Origin: Rhea pennata | Lineage: Eukaryota; Chordata; Aves; Rheiformes; Rheidae | Length of the DNA: 64,000 bases | Assembly (NCBI RefSeq): GCF_028389875.1 | Contig: NC_084702.1 | Location: forward strand, 69,351,582-69,415,581 | Direction: 5' to 3' | Shown here: positions 1 through 11,100 of the stretch, one piece after another | Position numbering within the stretch: position 1 is the stretch's first letter | Layout of the letters: every line of letters begins with the position of its first letter | The notes under the pieces: model-generated | What the model was told of the DNA's origin: nothing | The model's database searches: none | The model's input: only the letters and a program-made list of their open reading frames with translations | Position numbers and translations under genes: made by a program

Positions 1-335
1 CAGTGAAAACAAGGGGAGCAGGCTATGCAACGGGGTGAACCTGTTCCTTTGCAAGAACTGATCCCACTGACTGAGGGGCTTCTGACACCCCCAGTAACGC
101 TTTGCTGTCCCCTCTGCTCTGGCTTGTCCCACCGCCCAAGCGGTGAACGGCCCGTCCGAGGCCGAGTGCTTTGACCCAGCTAGTGTTTCTCTGATGTGCC
201 CGGGCTGCTATAAATTCTAGACACTCTCTCACTGCAGGAACGGCCTGTCTCGTGTGGCACATGTTTTCTGAGTTTGTTTATTACTGTAATTGCTTCCTTG
301 AAAAAAAAAATGGTTTGATTTCCTGCTTTTCTGTG

Positions 336-337
<2 letters not shown>

Positions 338-371
<34 letters not shown>
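338..371. repeat. Poly(T) tract, 34 bases
   Basis: An uninterrupted run of T followed by GCTGCAG. It resembles a polypyrimidine tract plus acceptor, but the frames after it close quickly and no donor follows, so it is treated as a simple repeat. Confidence 0.9.
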
Positions 372-375
<4 letters not shown>

Positions 376-2007
376 CAGGCATTAGGGTCCTATTTCTTTG
401 GAATTAAGGACTGTGCTCTTGCATGCTAATAGTCCCTGTAGTTATTTAATGAGATTTGACTTGTTACAGTAGGAAAAGACATCCAAAATGATTCCATTTT
501 TGTTCTTTAATTTAGTGACAAATTACTCAGGACCTGCTGCCATAAAATATAAGTCATATTGATTCCCATGTATCCCTATGAAGCTTCCTTAGACCTTGAA
601 TTACTGATTTTATAGAGAAAATGGTTGGGTACTCTGGGCTATTGAAGGGTAAGTCACTTAAACAGAGGCCTGAGCCAAACTTCAGCTCTTCATTTAAAAA
701 TCTTAGTGCAGGATTTGTGTGTTGGTATATATTGAATATATGCATTAAACATTTGTGTTTCCATTTCCACTTTTGAAAATATCTGAATAGAAAACAACTA
801 TTTCTGGCTGGTTCTCAAGTGATCATTTGTGATTTGTGATTATTACAATAGTGTCCTCTGTAATTACCTGACCCTTTGATTGGAAAGGCTGTTTTAAAGA
901 ACTATGTGTAAGAGTTGAACAAGTTATATATGCCAGCTCAAACAACAGTATCCTTGAAATAATGAGTTAAGTTTGACTTATGAGTCAACATGTTTTGTTT
1001 TTTATTACGATAGTACAATAGAAAGCTTACCTTATTTAAAATGCAGATAAAAGTGACAGTGATGCCAAAACAAATTCCAAGGGATTTTGACAATATGCAG
1101 CTCAAGGTAAAAGTCAGCAACTTGAATTTTGGCATTCCTATGAGGATTAAAAACCTCTCACTGGAGCAAAGTATTTTCCAACCTTTTACGTCGTGATTAT
1201 TCATAGAACAGCTAGCAGCATAACCTAGTTCAAAGGACAGCAGAACTGTGAAAAGTAACTTGAGCATCAAAGATGGGAAAAATTTTCATCAGCTTACAGC
1301 AAATTTAAGATAAAATTCTGCTTTCCAGTAATGAACATAACTTTTTTGGTTCTTCCACATCTAATGACTGTATAACTCCCCTTACCAACTCTCCCAACAC
1401 TGTTGACTCCAAACATTACTAGAAAAAACTGGAAATGTTCCATCACTCATAGACAGAACAAAATGTTTTTTCTTTAAAAGCAAAGAATCATGCAGGAGCT
1501 TTAAAGTAGCAATATTTGTAAGTCATGAATGTGTGACAGCACACCTACTGTATTAAAAATGCAAGCTCATCGTACTTAATATACAAATGAGATGATGAAT
1601 GGGAGAGAGTCTTTGGGTCTAGGGCTGAGACCGAGGAGGAGGGAGATAAAATGGGGTATTGAAGATAGTAAGAAACTTTATTTTTCCATCGGGAAAATTT
1701 TGTTAACCAGTACCTGTAATGTTGTGATTTTGAACTGACTCTTTTCTCCCATGGGACGAGGTGTTCGGGTGCTGGGACTTGCATCCTCTGGGCACTAGGA
1801 TTCTGGATGGTGCTGCATCTCCCGGGATGTATCAGTCTCTTCCTGCTTAATGGGGAGTAGATGGTGTGTAATGGATCGCATGGTAATGATGCAGCAGAAG
1901 AAGTGAAGTTTTCCAGGGTGCTTAACACACTAAAGGGAATGGAGCAAGGTCTCAGAACTGCAGTATTCTTAATTCTCAGGAAATATTTTGATTTCACTTT
2001 TTTCCCT

Positions 2008-2024
2008 CCCCCCCCCCCCCCCCC
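2008..2024. repeat. Poly(C) tract, 17 bases
   Basis: A run of 17 C directly after a T/C-rich stretch inside SLC45A2 intron 3. It is a simple repeat and its length is likely to vary or to be misread by sequencing. Confidence 0.9.
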
Positions 2025-2476
2025 ATGGTAGCTTTAAATTTTCAGTGGAAAGCTGACTGTCTTCACGAAGAATTTTTTTTTTCTTTTGAAACTCCAATTT
2101 TCCACTGAGAATCTATTTTGTCAGAAAATTTTCACTTGAATCTACAAGTAAATAATAATCCTACTGATTGTTTGTAACAGCAGGAAATGTTTTTATCCTT
2201 AATGATGTACTCCAACTCTCCCAATGTCTCTGTGAATCTTTCAGATGACTTTATTAGGAATTGGCTCTGACAAATAGAAAATATGTGGAAGGGCTTTCAG
2301 TACACCCAAGCAATCCTTTCTAGCAAAAACAAATAGAAAACTTAGAAATTTTGGCATTTAAAAGATGATGAGGCTTTCTCCATTTGTTGTGAGCTATTTT
2401 ATTAGCCATTGGGGCAGTAATATAGTATTATTGTTAAGTAGTTTATTGTTAACTAGTGTTAAATATTTGTGTTTAG

Positions 2477-2620
2477 ACTCAGCAGCAGATGACCCTTAAA
2501 TCGCTCTTGAAGACACTTTTAAGCATGCCATCCCACTACCGCAATCTGTGCGTGAGCCACCTCTTCGGATGGATGGCTTTCCTGTCCAACATGCTCTTCT
2601 TCACAGATTTCGTGGGACAG
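2477..2620 (+). CDS. SLC45A2: SLC45A2 exon 4 (membrane-associated transporter, MATP)
   Basis: This exon encodes 48 residues, in phase 0 at both ends, of SLC45A2, a 12-pass sucrose/proton-symporter-like protein of the melanosome membrane that is needed for normal melanosome pH and melanin synthesis. The start follows TTTAG at 2472-2476, because the codon just upstream is a stop. It ends at CAG before GTAAAA at 2621. The peptide runs from a polar stretch ([11 protein letters not shown]) through HYRNLC into a hydrophobic segment ([16 protein letters not shown]) ending TDFVGQ, which I read as the start of transmembrane helix 7 and its loop. Human SLC45A2 has a closely similar segment here. The chicken Silver-associated leucine 347 should fall in or near this exon, but I could not place it exactly without the full protein. 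Three more AGs follow within 12 bases of the acceptor (see findings). Confidence 0.95.
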
Positions 2621-3726
2621 GTAAAAATATAAAATCCTTTTGCTTTTCTTTACTTGTAGCATTTCATGCTCCATAGGAAAAAAAAAAAAAAAAAAAAAAA
2701 GAAAGAAAGAAAAAGAGAGAATATGTTATAAAGTTGAAGAAATAACAGTGATGTCAGAGCCGGTTGTATCTGGAGTGCCCAAACAAGAGTTCTGTAAACT
2801 AGCTGATTGCTCTCAGGACTCTGTTGGGCATCAGGCTTTCTGCGTTTATAAGGGTACTCGTACCTATTTCACTGCTCAGAATGAAGCTCTCAGAGCCGCT
2901 CCAAACACATCTGTCCTCCGTTCTGGCTTCAGAGACGGGCAGGTTTCCCGACTGAAGAAGCACAGATGTTGCTCAGCCCCTGCTGCCCGCTGCCCAGCAC
3001 CGCCTGCCCGAGCGAGGCCGTTCATCTGAAGGTGGAAGCGTGGCAGCCTCGCCGGCCTCTGCAGCTCTTTGCGTTCGTCGAACTGCTTGGATCTGCAGCC
3101 CGAGGCTCTCGTCCCCTTGATCAGTTTGACTGTCCCTGCCATATCTGTTTAAACCCTTCCCTGGATGAGTCCCTTCTGCCAGTAACTTGCCTTCACGATA
3201 CTCAAGTCCTCCCTCTACTTGGCTGTTCACAGGCAGTGAGACCCTCCGTCTTTTCTCAGCGATGCTCACCTATCTGATCCTGTCTGCTTCCTTCCTTCCA
3301 GCACCAGTCCTGTCACTGCCACTTCCTCTTTTCTGTGGTTTCCACGCATTATCACATATTTCTTTGCCTTTTTCTTTTCTCTCTAGGTGAGAGGGAATTT
3401 TTGTTTCCTGCAGTGTATATGAACAACTTTAAAGAAAAAAAAATGTTTGCCTGGATAAGAAACTGAATAAGAAAATGACTCCCAGAGAGACTGAGTAGAA
3501 AAATGAGTGTATGTGGGTAAGCCTGGAAGAGAAAACAGAACAAAACAAAAAAGATTTGAAAAAAAGAAAAAATGAGAGAGAGAGGCTAAGACAAGAAAGG
3601 AGGTGTGGAGGAAGAAGAATGGCCCAAGGATGAGAGCCTGTGTTGGGGTGCCATGTAGCCCCAGTAAGAAGATATTATATACGTGCAGCACATTCTTGCC
3701 TTCTTGATCTCTGTGGTCTCTTTCAG
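2621..3726 (+). other. SLC45A2: SLC45A2 intron 4
   Basis: The intron runs from GTAAAA at 2621 to TTTCAG at 3721-3726. It contains a 23-base A run (2678-2700) followed by GAAA repeats, a GC-richer patch at about 2880-3150, and long pyrimidine-rich and purine-rich stretches toward the 3' end. Overlapping open frames on both strands at 2640-3754 show no recognisable protein and are taken as chance. Confidence 0.9.
2678..2700. repeat. Poly(A) tract with GAAA extension
   Basis: A 23-base A run is followed by GAAAGAAAGAAAAAGAGAGA. It could be the tail of an old retroposed element on the + strand, but no element body is recognisable before it. Confidence 0.8.
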
Positions 3727-3850
3727 GTTGTATACCAGGGTAGTCCCTACGCACCTCGTAACTCCACGCTTTACCTTGCCTATGAAAGAGGAGTAGAAGT
3801 TGGATGTTGGGGACTATGCATCAATGCAATTTTTTCGTCGCTCTATTCTT
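3727..3850 (+). CDS. SLC45A2: SLC45A2 exon 5
   Basis: This exon has 124 nt (41 codons plus the first base of a Tyr codon). It starts after TTTCAG and ends before GTAAGT at 3851. It encodes the extracellular/lumenal loop ([20 protein letters not shown]), with a possible N-glycosylation sequon NST, and then a helix with [18 protein letters not shown], read as transmembrane helix 8. The split Tyr codon (T at 3850 plus AC at 4776-4777) joins cleanly to exon 6. The codon CTA at 3814-3816 (Leu) aligns, by the conserved GCWG.CIN context, with human residue 374, the pigmentation-associated Leu/Phe variant site. This bird carries the leucine state. Confidence 0.96.
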
Positions 3851-4775
3851 GTAAGTACTCTGGAACGTACTCCAACACTGTACTTTGAAACAGTGTTTAA
3901 ATGTGTTTGCCATTGTTTAAAAGAACAAAATGATCCCTAATTAACTGTTTTTTCACACTGAAACTTAAAGAAATGGTGCGTTCTCATTATTGTTAGAAAC
4001 TTGTCTCTCAACATGAACAATTCCTGACCAGACCTCATGATGTGGGGTCATTTTGGGGGTAAGGCATTGCTCTATATGTGGACTGACTCTGAACATTGAA
4101 AATCATCCTAAAGTTAAATACTAGGGTGAAATGGATGCCACGAGCATCATTCTAAGATGCTCTTTACATAGCAGCATGTAGCTATAGGTTCTCAGAAGGC
4201 CACTCTAATGCTTCTTCGCAAAATAACTTTTTCACAATGCAGTAGAATTTCTTGCCAAAAATATGATCCTTACTCTGCAGAATTGCATGTAAGCATGCTA
4301 GGCCAGTTCCCCGTATAGATCTTACCATAGTTCTTACTCAGGATTAAAAAAAATTACTTGCTGTCCAAAAAATCTGATTAGTAGCATTTGGGGGGATAAA
4401 CCGAGCATCTAAAAGAGGCTTGATGGAAATCCTTTTCCCTTTGGATCTTAAATAAAGGCATTTGTGTGGCACCTTTCTCAACTCTGTGAGAGGTTATTGG
4501 TAGGTGCTTGTGTTATAATCAAACAGTGAATTGCCAGCCAGGGCAGTTCTTATAGAATACCTGTTAACTAATTCTTCTCTGGACTTGCTTAACTCAGAAT
4601 AAGAGTATTCTGAGTTTTTCTAGAGAGGTAAGTCAGGAAGAAGTATTCTGCTGCAAGTTTATACTCACAATTATTTGAAGCAACTTCCAAAATCTATAAG
4701 ATTTTTCCTTTCCTTTTATCTTACAAAAGGAAACCTCTTATAAGTCTCATCACCATTTTCCCTTTCTTTTTGCAG
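3851..4775 (+). other. SLC45A2: SLC45A2 intron 5
   Basis: The intron runs from GTAAGT at 3851 to a clear polypyrimidine tract and TTTTTGCAG ending at 4775. It is AT-rich with no coding signal. A perfect 11-bp inverted repeat with a 4-base loop lies at 4591-4616, about 160 bases before the acceptor, and is listed separately. Confidence 0.92.
4591..4616. repeat. Perfect inverted repeat (11-bp arms, 4-base loop)
   Basis: The left arm AACTCAGAATA (4591-4601) and right arm TATTCTGAGTT (4606-4616) are exact reverse complements around AGAG. In the pre-mRNA this would form a compact hairpin about 160 nt upstream of the exon 6 acceptor. No known element or function is recognised. Confidence 0.85.
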
Positions 4776-4981
4776 ACTTGCAGAAAGCCCTTCTGCCATA
4801 TATAGGGTTAAAGGGACTCTATTTCACAGGATACCTACTTTTTGGATTAGGCACTGGATTAATTGGCTTATTTCCCAACATCTATTCCACTCTGGCTCTA
4901 TGCTCCCTCTTCGGTGTCATGTCCAGCACGCTGTACACAGTGCCATTCCACCTCATTGCAGAGTATCACAGGGAAGAAGAG
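4776..4981 (+). CDS. SLC45A2: SLC45A2 exon 6
   Basis: This exon has 206 nt: two bases completing the split Tyr codon, then 68 codons, ending before GTGAGT at 4982 in phase 0. It encodes [13 protein letters not shown], two hydrophobic helices (about [19 protein letters not shown] and [18 protein letters not shown]), then [14 protein letters not shown] read the helices as transmembrane segments 9 and 10 followed by the start of a cytoplasmic loop. The GLGTG and [10 protein letters not shown] motifs are very close to the human protein, so orthology is secure. The frame continues for some 25 codons past the donor before a stop, but that read-through peptide has no family resemblance and is intronic. 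Confidence 0.97.
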
Positions 4982-7482
4982 GTGAGTTCAAGGCCTACAG
5001 AAGAATACATTTATATCTGGCAAGCTCTGTTTAGTCTGTTTGGGGAGAAAATTTGATAGAACTGGAAGAAAGATTTTAGTAATAATTTCAAGCTATTTAT
5101 GGTGACACAGATGCTGTGAAAAGAAAGTTTCTGACAGAGAGAGCTTCAGGACTTTAATTAGCCATATTAACATTATAAGCTAGGTTTAACTATATACTAC
5201 TTTTTTGCTAAGGTCCCATTCCAAATTTTCCAAATTCAGTGATGTGTTGAAACAAACAACTATTTATCATTACAGCTGAAGCAAAGGCAATCCCAGGATG
5301 CGTTCAAGCAATACACAGACCACAGGGCTCCAGTCTGGGGTAAAGGGCTGCTGTCCTGGGGATCAAATCTAAACCACTGTTTTCGTACGCAGCCGTGTGC
5401 ATGCATGTCTCTGTTTTCAAAAGCAAAAGGGAGGTCTGGGGCTCAGACTGAGTAACCCTGCCAAACTTGGGTTCAGGGAGGCTTAACCTGTTCATATTAG
5501 TGGAGGACGTGACTTTTGAGTCCCTGGAGTTAATAACCAACCTGCAAAGGATGACAAAAATTTTAATTGACTACAAAGTGTTACAAAAACTGTTCGCTAA
5601 TAAAAGTAGGCAACTCAAGTGCAAACAATTTTATGTAGTTTAGTACTAAATTACATGCCTACAAGAATATGTTTCTTATATGAGAATAGCCATTTTTAAG
5701 AAAATTTACCAGCTTGGAACAGAATGTTTGGTTGTTTCAGTTCTGTGGTTTGTGCCTGTGCCTCCAGTGATAGATGCTTTAGAGGGGTGTGTAAGAACCA
5801 CCCCAGCCTAGGGCACGAAGAGACCATCAAGGGCTTTTCTCCTGACCAGGCAGAAGGGAGTTTCTTTCCTGTGGCCTCATGCCTCAAAATAAATGTTTAC
5901 CCCTTTTCAGACATGTTTCTGTTTCCTGTTTTGTAACCATGCCATGTTCTCATTTCTCTAATGTCCGGAGTTGGTTTTTGGTCCTCCCCAGTGTGAAATC
6001 CTGCTTCCAAAGAAAATCTAGAAGAACCTGCATCCCTTATGTCATGTTACTGGGCACAGCAGGATCTTCATGTCATGTAAAGTCTCCTTTAGTGGTACTT
6101 GCTTTGCAAAGTTAAATGCAAGTACATTGCATTTAACATGCTATAGAATTTCATGTTAGATGTGATATTATCAAAATTAGGTTTATCTCAAACCTTCTAT
6201 AATGGACAAGATAGAAAAAATAAAGAGGAAGCATCAAGTGCAAGATTGCATTTATTTACACATTCACATAATTGTACTCAGATCTACTGGCACATAAGGA
6301 CACTGGGCAAAGCCCTTCAAAATAATTTTAAAAATACTGTCTTTAAAGTTTGAAATACCTCAGATGAAATGACATTGTTAGACCATATTATTCCCGAACA
6401 TAAAGTAGACAAAGAGTATTTTCCACCAGTATGCATTGTACCAAAATCACATGCTGGGTTTTAAAGTACTGGCCTTTCGATTCCTTTGTGTTCCCTAGGA
6501 TCCAAATTCAGTTTTGTGTACTGGATTTGGAAGAGAATAGCTGTTTTTCTCCAATACTTTTTGAACTTTGTGCAGTAACATCTCAAATGCAATGTAATAA
6601 GGTCTTGGGGAAAACAAAAAGCATCCAAATGACTGAGAGCATTTGGATATCAGGAGACAGCAGCTCACCTACCATAGAGCACGGAAGCTCTGTCTATTAC
6701 AGCGCATTCAACAGCCTATGCAACAGGAACTGTAAATGTGTGAACTATCAAATAATTTCACAACAAAACCAGAATAATTCTTTCTCGGGGTAGATGCTCA
6801 TGTATGATAAATGAAGCCGGTTGCTCTGCTATGTAAATCACTCAAATGTCAGTAGTTGATAATGGATTTCTGTAATGTAGAATCCTAGTCTGGGCATTGC
6901 TTTCAAGTCTTTTTTCCAGCAATAAAACCATTATGTTAAGATGTTAGTTTTGAAGTGTTTTTTGAGCATTGAAGCATGACTTCAGAGCACAGTGCTCCAT
7001 GACAAGCAGTTCTGATCTTTATGTGCGTGGGATGTGCGTGTGTTATGACTCTTCTCAACATCCGTTGCGGCTCTCCTTTAAGCATGTGAGGGTTGGAGCT
7101 AAAGTATCCTTGACGGGGTATTCTGTACTGTGAAACTCTCTCCTTGTGCTGGAGTTCAAATAGACCCAAACTTCAAGGAAAAGGTAATACTTTCTCACCA
7201 AGTTTCTTTTCTTCCTCTGAGAGAAAGGATAGAGGGAAACATAGTTGATGGGAGAAACGGGACAGTTTGAGGGGAGCTTGGACAGTCATCGTTGCTTGTA
7301 AAGGCTCCGAGTGCGACCTCTGAGGGCTGGCAGAATGAAACCAAGGTGGAAAACAGAGACCTGTTGGCCTGTCTTGCTGCACCTGGGGGTCACGACAGGA
7401 GCGCTGCCTGTAAGCGTTGGCCGAGAGCTGCCGGTTAGTAGCGTTCATATTTCACTGGGCTTTGTTTTGTGTTTCTTTGCAG
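4982..7482 (+). other. SLC45A2: SLC45A2 intron 6
   Basis: The last intron runs from GTGAGT at 4982 to TTCTTTGCAG ending at 7482, about 2.5 kb. It is AT-rich in its first two thirds and becomes GC-richer near 7230-7440. An 11-bp perfect inverted repeat lies at 6111-6137. An AATAAA at about 6921 is intronic and could act as a premature polyadenylation signal, with no further support. Short open frames on both strands (5304-5540, 6431-6793, 7173-7448) show nothing recognisable. Confidence 0.92.
6111..6137. repeat. Perfect inverted repeat (11-bp arms, 5-base loop)
   Basis: The left arm GTTAAATGCAA (6111-6121) and right arm TTGCATTTAAC (6127-6137) flank GTACA. The arms contain ATGCAA/TTGCAT, close to an octamer (POU) half-site in each orientation. 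It is a hairpin or a palindromic protein site. Neither has support beyond the symmetry itself. Confidence 0.85.
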
Positions 7483-7707
7483 AACCAGAAGCTGCCGGAT
7501 GGAGACCAAGCCAGGGAGCATGGGCGAGGGAAGGGTATTGACTGTGCTGCGCTCACCTGCATGGTCCAGCTGGCCCAGATCATTCTCGGCGTGGGCCTTG
7601 GGCTCTTGGTTAGTGTTGCCGGCAGTGTGGTCACTATGATTTCAGCATCTACCGTGGCACTGATCGGCTGCTGCTTTGTTGCTTTTTGCGTTCGATACGT
7701 GGCGTAG
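7483..7707 (+). CDS. SLC45A2: SLC45A2 exon 7 (C-terminal exon)
   Basis: The final coding exon has 74 codons plus TAG at 7705-7707. It begins after TTTCTTTGCAG with [18 protein letters not shown], a variable hydrophilic loop. Two hydrophobic helices follow, about [20 protein letters not shown] and [20 protein letters not shown], read as transmembrane segments 11 and 12, and the protein ends VRYVA. The family's usual C-terminus is VRYVD or similar, so the length and end are normal. With exons 4-6 the window encodes 232 of roughly 530 residues. Splicing of exon 6 (HREEE) to this exon is in frame and gives no stop. No disabling change is visible, so the allele looks functional over this half. Confidence 0.96.
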   Translation, partial: NQKLPDGDQAREHGRGKGIDCAALTCMVQLAQIILGVGLGLLVSVAGSVVTMISASTVALIGCCFVAFCVRYVA

Positions 7708-8120
7708 AGCAGTGTGAAGCGCTGGAAGAAATTCACCGCCGGGGAGCGTTTTCTTTCTGGTTCAGTAGCACTGGTGCTGTTGCCACACTGAGATTGCTGG
7801 CACGTCCTCTTCTTTTACCTCCTTGGAATGGTTGCAATTCCAGAGCATTTCTTATCCACAAAGTGGAGACTCTTGGTAAAGCTGGCAGCCTAATGCCCTC
7901 AAACTGAAAACTTCTGTATTTTGACTGCTTTATTACCTACTTCATACTAACCCCAATGTATTAATTCACTTGTACACATTAAGGCTTGTATTCCTATGGT
8001 ATCCTGATACCCTGTATGAGTTGTCGTTAAGATACTCCTTATTAGGAATTTGTGGAAGTTAATAAATGAAGTATGTGATAAATTGAAAAAGTAATAAAAA
8101 TGGACAGAGTTAGGATGAAG
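7708..8120 (+). terminator. SLC45A2: SLC45A2 3' UTR and polyadenylation signals
   Basis: The sequence after the TAG stop becomes AT-rich. AATAAA hexamers occur at 8061-8066 and 8093-8098, followed by a T/G-rich stretch (about 8120-8142) fitting a downstream element. Cleavage about 10-30 bases after the second hexamer would give a 3' UTR of about 400 nt. The exact cleavage site is inferred. Confidence 0.65.
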
Positions 8121-11100
8121 GCTGTTGCTTATCGTATTTTTAAACTATCTTTTAAGATGGAGCTATTCCCTTTAGTAGACAAAAGCTGCAAGAGGATCAA
8201 ACAGGTGTCAAAGGCCATAGTGCTCTGATGTTGTGATTAGCAGTATTGTTAAATGGGATCAGTTACTGCCCAGCTACTATCAGAAGCAGATTTGGGTATG
8301 AGAGGTGGTTGGAGTTTAAGGAGGATTGAAAGCTCCTGCTTAAAAGCATAACATATTACAGTAAAGCAATTATTTTATACTGTATCCTGCTGCTTATGTA
8401 TAAATGAAAGGAGAACACTAGCTGAGCTTGTCATAAAAGTCTGCCTAAAGATGCTCTGCAAATCCATGTTTAGGCACCTAAACAATTCATCTACAGGAAG
8501 CAGCTACAGTTTCTTCGTTCTTGAAAAGTCTGGCCACTTGACCTCAATACTTCAGAATAATCTAGGCCAAAATAAGAATTTTATGAATGGTTGTAAGCCT
8601 CACGAATCTTCATGTTGGGTATTACAGTATTTACCTTAATTAATGTAGTATGTCAGTTTTCTCTATATTCCTGCATGTGTCTAGCTTTCAGTGAAATGTG
8701 TTTTGCTCTCTATAGAATATTGTAATTTAATTCTGTTCTGCAAAGCACTATTATGAATTGTTGTACAGATGTACCTCTAACCAATACAGTAAATCTTGAA
8801 GTCAAATTATTTGTATTTAAGTGCATATGGAGCTTCATTCTTATTTTTATGATATTGCCAGAATTTCAAAGATCCTGTGTTTGTGAAAATGAAATTCTGT
8901 ATTCATTCTGTGCATCCTCCATCCTGGAAATTTTCAAATCCATTTACTATGTTATGTGCTAAGCTGCATGCAGTCATCTGCTAATACAGTATTACTAATG
9001 AACAGTGACACAGAGAAGGATTGTTGCCAGATGTTTCCTGAAATGTTGCACATGTGTAATCAAGGCTGTTCAGTTATCCTAACTGTTGGGTAGGGTGGCT
9101 CTGCATAAACAGGCAACTCTACATATAAATGGTTAATTTGAGCATGAAGATGTCTCTGCACAGGTGCACCAACTTCATCCTCTTTTTTTGTTTGTTTTTG
9201 AAGAGTATGGTGAGTCATTTATTCTCAGGAAAAAAAGAGATCCCCCTTAGAGTAAACTCTTATTAATTATAACAAGCCCATGGAAGGCTCATCTGCTTTT
9301 CCATGTTGATGATTGTGTCTCCTTGTACGCTCAAAACAAGGCAGACCTTACCTATTCCACAGCTCCTTCCTCCCTCCCTGTGAAAAAGCCAAGTTATGTG
9401 GCTTCTTTCATTTTGTGGCTCCTTGTTAGTCCCTCTCTTGTCACACCCCTTGATGTGAAAAGCTTGCAAGAGTGAGTCCCTGGACTGTGCTCAAGCCCCT
9501 TTGTAGATGCTGAGATGGGCTGGAGCACAAGGGCCTCAACTGGGACATACAAGAGACAGCAAAAAAAGTGCAGGACAAATACCTCGATTCAAACATTACC
9601 ATTGTTAACTCACAAATTCACCTTAACTCAGCAGATCTCACGAGAGGAGGAATTTTAAAGGGAACTGTAGGATAACTAAGAGGATAATAACTGTAGGATA
9701 GCTCTGATGCCAGTGTGAGGCCATGGAAAGGAACCTTGAAATGTTCACCTATCTCTTTGTCAATACTTTAAGGTTTAATGCCATCAAAGCATGAAAATTT
9801 GGATGGTCTGCACTCTCTCTCTTCCGTTACACACAGAGAAAGCTGGCATTGATGGAGACCTGTGGACTGACTGTAGATCTGTAGCAACATAACAAGAAGT
9901 GTGAACCTGTGAAGAGAAGGGAGATGTGAGCATCATTTATCAATGGTTCTGTTTAGAAATCTGTTCGGAGGTGGCTGTTTCAAGGGATGAAGTTATCATA
10001 TTTCTCATGATCTTTCCTTTTAAAATTAGTTGCACACTATACTATAAGGAACAGAATTGATTTCATTTTTCTTTGGAAGTCTCCCTATAAAAGCTAGCTA
10101 AATTTGTTTCCAAATAATATTCAGCTTAATGGGTCTTTCTCAAAGTAGCAAGCAGCCAGAAAACTAAGCACTATGTTTAAAAAGATTTAAACAGAAGAAT
10201 TATGATGATGCTAATTGTGAGGCCAAAAATGTATTTCAGATGCCAGTGAAAGCTATTTAAAATGTTACAAATTCCTGAGAAGGAAGAAAGTAAATATTTC
10301 TAATAGCACTAGAGATATATTACAGGCTTTGAGGAACTGCACTGTGGTTCTACTAATTTTAAAAAGTTCTGTGTTTTCTGTACTAAATGAATGAATTTAG
10401 ACTTTGGATCAAATTATCAGTGTGATCAGTTATTACACCTTCTATCAGCTTTTATTAAGATGATGCAAGTGTCTAAAGATCACTGAGTCTGGTCTTTCTT
10501 ATCTAGTTTTGCTTTCCTATACGTCCTATCTGTAGTGCATTTAGGCAAATGAATAAATTTAGTTGAAAAAAGAGAATTTTGAGATAATCAAGGTTCCCTC
10601 CCTCCCATTTCAACAGAAATAGATAGTAACAGCTGAAGGAAACAAAGCAGAGAACAAGTCAGCTGTCTTATCTTCCTGATCCTTTCTTTTTTTCCTTAGG
10701 AATGTGTATCATTTGTTCCCCTTTAACAAACTGGCCGGTCATACAAGTAAAAGATTCAAGGAAATCTATGTTCTCTTGTTTAAAGTACTTGCAGTGTTAG
10801 TAATGCCACAGTTATTTTTTCCAATTTTCGTTCTGTCTCTCACAGTGATCTCATTAGGTTTCTTTGACTTCCTTGAAAACTAGCAACTCAAATGGCTTGT
10901 GGGAGACACTTCAAGATAAAACTACATTAGTCAAGATGAATCATAAATGTCTCTTGCCTTGGCAGACCTCTCGGTTATAGCATTGGTGTCTGCAAGTCAT
11001 TACGAGTCCCTGTAACATGTCAAAAGATAGAGAGAAAGTGGTGTAACTAAGAGATGTGCCAGTGACAGAATTTGATATTTCTGAACTGTAGATGGGTTGC

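Larger units (their letters stand above)
1..2476 (+). other. SLC45A2: SLC45A2 intron 3 (3' part)
   Basis: This stretch precedes the first recognisable SLC45A2 exon and ends in an AG acceptor at 2475-2476, so it is read as the 3' part of the intron before exon 4. Exons 1-3 would lie before the window start. It is mostly AT-rich and holds a 34-base T run (338-371), a 17-base C run (2008-2024) and no coding sequence that I recognise on the + strand. On the - strand there are two modest open frames, 1545-1997 and about 941-1267. The second is listed as a finding because it ends near a consensus splice donor. Confidence 0.8.

Noticed and set aside
372..430. T34 tract plus GCTGCAG looking like an acceptor before a possible exon
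   Set aside because: The following frame closes at a TAA within about 20 codons. No donor with matching phase is seen and no SLC45A2-like peptide is encoded.
4778..5056. Continuation of the SLC45A2 exon 6 frame past 4981
   Set aside because: A strong GTGAGT donor sits at 4982, and exon 7 joins in frame to give the conserved C-terminus. The read-through peptide is not conserved.
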